DNA from: Nematostella vectensis
Lineage: Eukaryota; Cnidaria; Anthozoa; Actiniaria; Edwardsiidae
NCBI RefSeq assembly: GCF_932526225.1
Contig: NC_064034.1
Span: 2,032,001-2,096,000 of the forward strand
Length of the DNA stretch: 64,000 nt
Direction of reading: 5' to 3'
Translations under genes and position numbers: made by a program
In this document: positions 61,877 to 64,000 of the stretch, in pieces
How positions within the stretch are numbered: position 1 is the stretch's first letter
How the letters are laid out: the number at the start of each line of letters is the position of its first letter
The notes under the pieces: model-generated
Database searches by the model: none
Told to the model about the DNA's origin: nothing
What the model saw: only the letters and a program-made list of their open reading frames with translations

Positions 61877-64000
61877 ATGGAGATGTTAGAATATTGTAAG
61901 ACCTATAACATCATGAAAAGTGGATTCTCTAATCATGGAAGTAATGTTTTCCATCCTCAGAGCCGCTCTCTGGCTAGTCTGTCCCAACAGAGTGAGAATT
62001 GTTGTGGTGGCGATGGCGAAGGGTTGTCTATGGAATCACTGTCACTGCCAACCAAACCAGGGGAACTGGCTTTGTACAGGTCTGTTAGAAGACAACCAGA
62101 AGATTTGGAATCAGAGGACAACAAATTAAATCCTTTGAAAGAAATTTCGAGAAGTAAAACTATGGTTTCTACGATGAAGCCGCAGCCACGCGTTAGTTTT
62201 GAATCGGAGTTGACTTTTGCACCTAAGTTGAACGCCCAAAGCATCAAGTTAGCAAGAGAGAGAGGAGATAGACTTCAACAAGCTTTACACAGAAGGGCTG
62301 CCGCCCTGCACGCTGAGACCGAATCAAACTTTACTTTCAAGCCGAAAGTGAGCTCCAATAGTGTCAAGATTGTACAAAATATGAAGATGACTTTCTTAGA
62401 TCGTCAACAATTGCATGTCGAGAAACAACGAAAGCATGTAAGTTCAATCGACAAATCTGTTGATGTCTTTGATTTAGGCAATTATTATTCATTGATAGTT
62501 GTTTTTGTTTTGAACTATGAGACATTCGTCGCTCTAATTACTTTGTGTTATTGCATGGAATATTTTTATGGATTGTTTATGATGACAATAGGAAATTCAA
62601 ACGCGTGTTTTTACGACGCGAGTTTGCATTTAAGTCGTAATTTTTCTAAAAAAGCGCATGTGTTTGAAAATGTCTTTGCAGACTGTTTTTATGGTTTTAG
62701 ATATTGCGTGCTAAAATGAATGTGCCAAATATACTCTATTCGCGGCTTTTAGCCAGTTAAATTAACCCAAAAATCTCTTGATATTGTCGTCATTATTTAA
62801 TTTATTTTCCAGACAGAAAACCTGATGGTTGCATATCAAGCAAAAACAAGACTCACTCCTGTTAATGTTTTAAAATCACCCACAAGATCCAAGAAAAGTA
62901 AATCGAAGAACTCTGAAAGCTATGAGGTAAAATCCTATCTTGGGTGGAATCTCCGGGGTAGGGTAGGGGGAGTCCTCAGCCTCTGATTTTGGTACAGGGG
63001 TATTATTGAAAGCTGCAATCCATACCCTGTTAAGAACAAATTCTCTTCTTAATCCATACCCTGTTAAGAACAAGTTATCTCTTTTAAATGTATACCCTGT
63101 TAAGAACAAGTTATCTATTAAATGCATACCCTGCTTAGCACACCAAGCTAAGCCCTTCCTTAGCATCGTGAAATATTACTAATACAGGGTTACCCCCAGG
63201 GGATTTTAAGGTAGGGGAGGGTACCCAATTCAGAGTTGTTCATTTGTGACATAAAATTAACCAAAATTACCACTATTAACCTGAGTTTGGGTCTAAATCT
63301 AGGCCATGACTTGTGAAAATCCCTTTGACATATGATTTTCAGTATTTTAGCTCTGCGATTGGGATCTGGGAATTGATTCTTCAAAACGAATATAAAACAT
63401 TACAAAATCATTCATGGAATTTATTTATTTTTGATCCCTAAAAGCATGAAAGTCTGCAATTCTTGTTATAGCCCTCATTTCACCTTTATTGTTTGCAACG
63501 GGATGCCAATAAATTTATTTTTATGATTTCATTTAGGGAAGTAGACAAGATTTGCAAGGTAAGAGCTCCTTTGAGTCAATTCCTTCATCACTTTCAAATA
63601 CTACATCAGAAAATAGAGTCCCTGAAATAGAAGTAATACCAGACAGTACGGATGAGTCTGACTCCCCTGCCTTGTCAACTACTGAATTGACAACAAGGAA
63701 CTCTAGATCCAAGCCTGGAAAAACCTGTGAAGGTGCAAAAAGAATACTAGAATCAAGCCCTTATAATCAGTCAGTGGAAAACCTTTGTATGAACAAATGT
63801 AAAAGAACTATACGGACAGTGCATAAACGAGGCTTAACCCATCCCCAAACAAGAGCAGAAGAGTGTGAGGGATGGAATAATAGCACTAAGGTAGATAATG
63901 GACAGGCAACATCCAGACCTGAGAGACCAGCAAGAACCAGCCATAGCAGAACAACCTCACAGCCCTCCCAATATTGTGGCAAAATGAAATATGATGATCC
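61877..64000 (+). CDS. Unrecognised protein with paired FTFxPK motifs, 5' part
   Basis: Exons 61877-62437, 62813-62926 and 63537 onward (open to the window edge) join in phase, giving at least 379 residues; the 3' end is off-window. The start is the first in-frame ATG after an in-frame stop at 61769. The protein is hydrophilic, Ser/Lys/Glu-rich and lacks membrane segments or a signal peptide. Residues 109-124 and 149-164 are two copies of a motif of the form E-S-x-[LF]-T-F-x-P-K-x(4)-S-[IV]-K, separated by a basic, probably helical stretch (LARERGDRLQQALHRRAAAL). The third exon is low-complexity (S/T/E/R). A donor-like CAAG|GTAAGAG at 63558/63559 could end exon 3 early, but the frame stays open for 440 more bases. 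I do not recognise the family. Tandem TFxPK-type motifs are known from some cytoskeletal or ciliary proteins, a weak hint only. Confidence 0.7.
62945..63235. mobile_element. Short diverged relative of the 33-bp satellite element
   Basis: In intron 2 of the preceding gene, four spaced copies of [AT]ACCCTGTTAAGAACA occur (the fourth degenerate), which is the reverse complement of the satellite core AACAGGGTATACATTT. The left edge (GGGGTAGGGTAGGGGGAGTC, then CTCAGCCT...GGTACAGGGGT) resembles the right terminal sequence of the 31051-38659 element. The right edge has CCCCAGGGGATTTT and a GGGTACCC stretch. Confidence 0.55.

Noticed and set aside
63537-63558. Micro-exon ending at CAAG|GTAAGAG in the last gene
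   Set aside because: The donor looks good, but the frame continues open for 440 bases to the window edge, so the longer exon is preferred. Not excluded.

Overview
The window looks like nuclear DNA of an early-branching animal, most probably a sea anemone close to Nematostella vectensis. It is AT-rich, its genes have short exons with GT-AG introns, it carries a complete hedgehog gene together with other animal-type genes, and it is full of satellites, short inverted-repeat elements and poly-G-bearing repeats. The species is an inference from gene content and repeat style, not from a search. No prokaryotic, viral or CRISPR feature is supported.

Seven protein-coding genes can be assembled exon by exon. 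(1) The 3' half of a Rab GDP-dissociation inhibitor gene (657-5175, +), whose 5' exons lie off-window. (2) A complete three-exon hedgehog gene (20964-23408, +), preceded by about 15.8 kb without a recognisable gene. (3) and (4) Two paralogous class-3 (alpha/beta hydrolase) lipases, each behind about seven hydrophobic segments (26790-28550, - and 41793-44343, -). (5) A seven-exon TLC-domain protein of the TLCD4/TMEM56 type (45882-49730, -). (6) Ribosomal protein eL20/RPL18A in five exons (50528-53173, -). (7) A four-exon synaptophysin-family MARVEL protein (57870-60611, -). An eighth, unrecognised gene runs off the right edge (61877-64000, +) and is divergent from the synaptophysin-like gene.

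The space between the genes is dominated by repeats. A 48-bp minisatellite and a mariner-type element sit in GDI introns. From 6.0 to 10.8 kb there are 40-bp and 22-bp arrays, a duplicated 300-bp block, and ATT, 17-bp and 27-bp arrays. An 11-copy 52-bp array at 29 kb grows out of one arm of a small inverted-repeat element. The most striking object is a 6-kb array of about 180 copies of a 33-bp unit (31.1-37.2 kb). It has higher-order duplications and is enclosed in a larger element with diverged terminal inverted repeats (31051-38659). Its unit length is a multiple of three and it lacks stop codons, so both strands read open for hundreds of codons; this is not evidence of a gene. A short relative of the same element lies in an intron of the last gene (about 62945-63235).

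The genes do not form an operon or pathway. They are ordinary animal genes (vesicle traffic, signalling, lipid or membrane, translation). The two membrane lipases are the one clear local paralogue pair; they lie in the same orientation on either side of the giant satellite.
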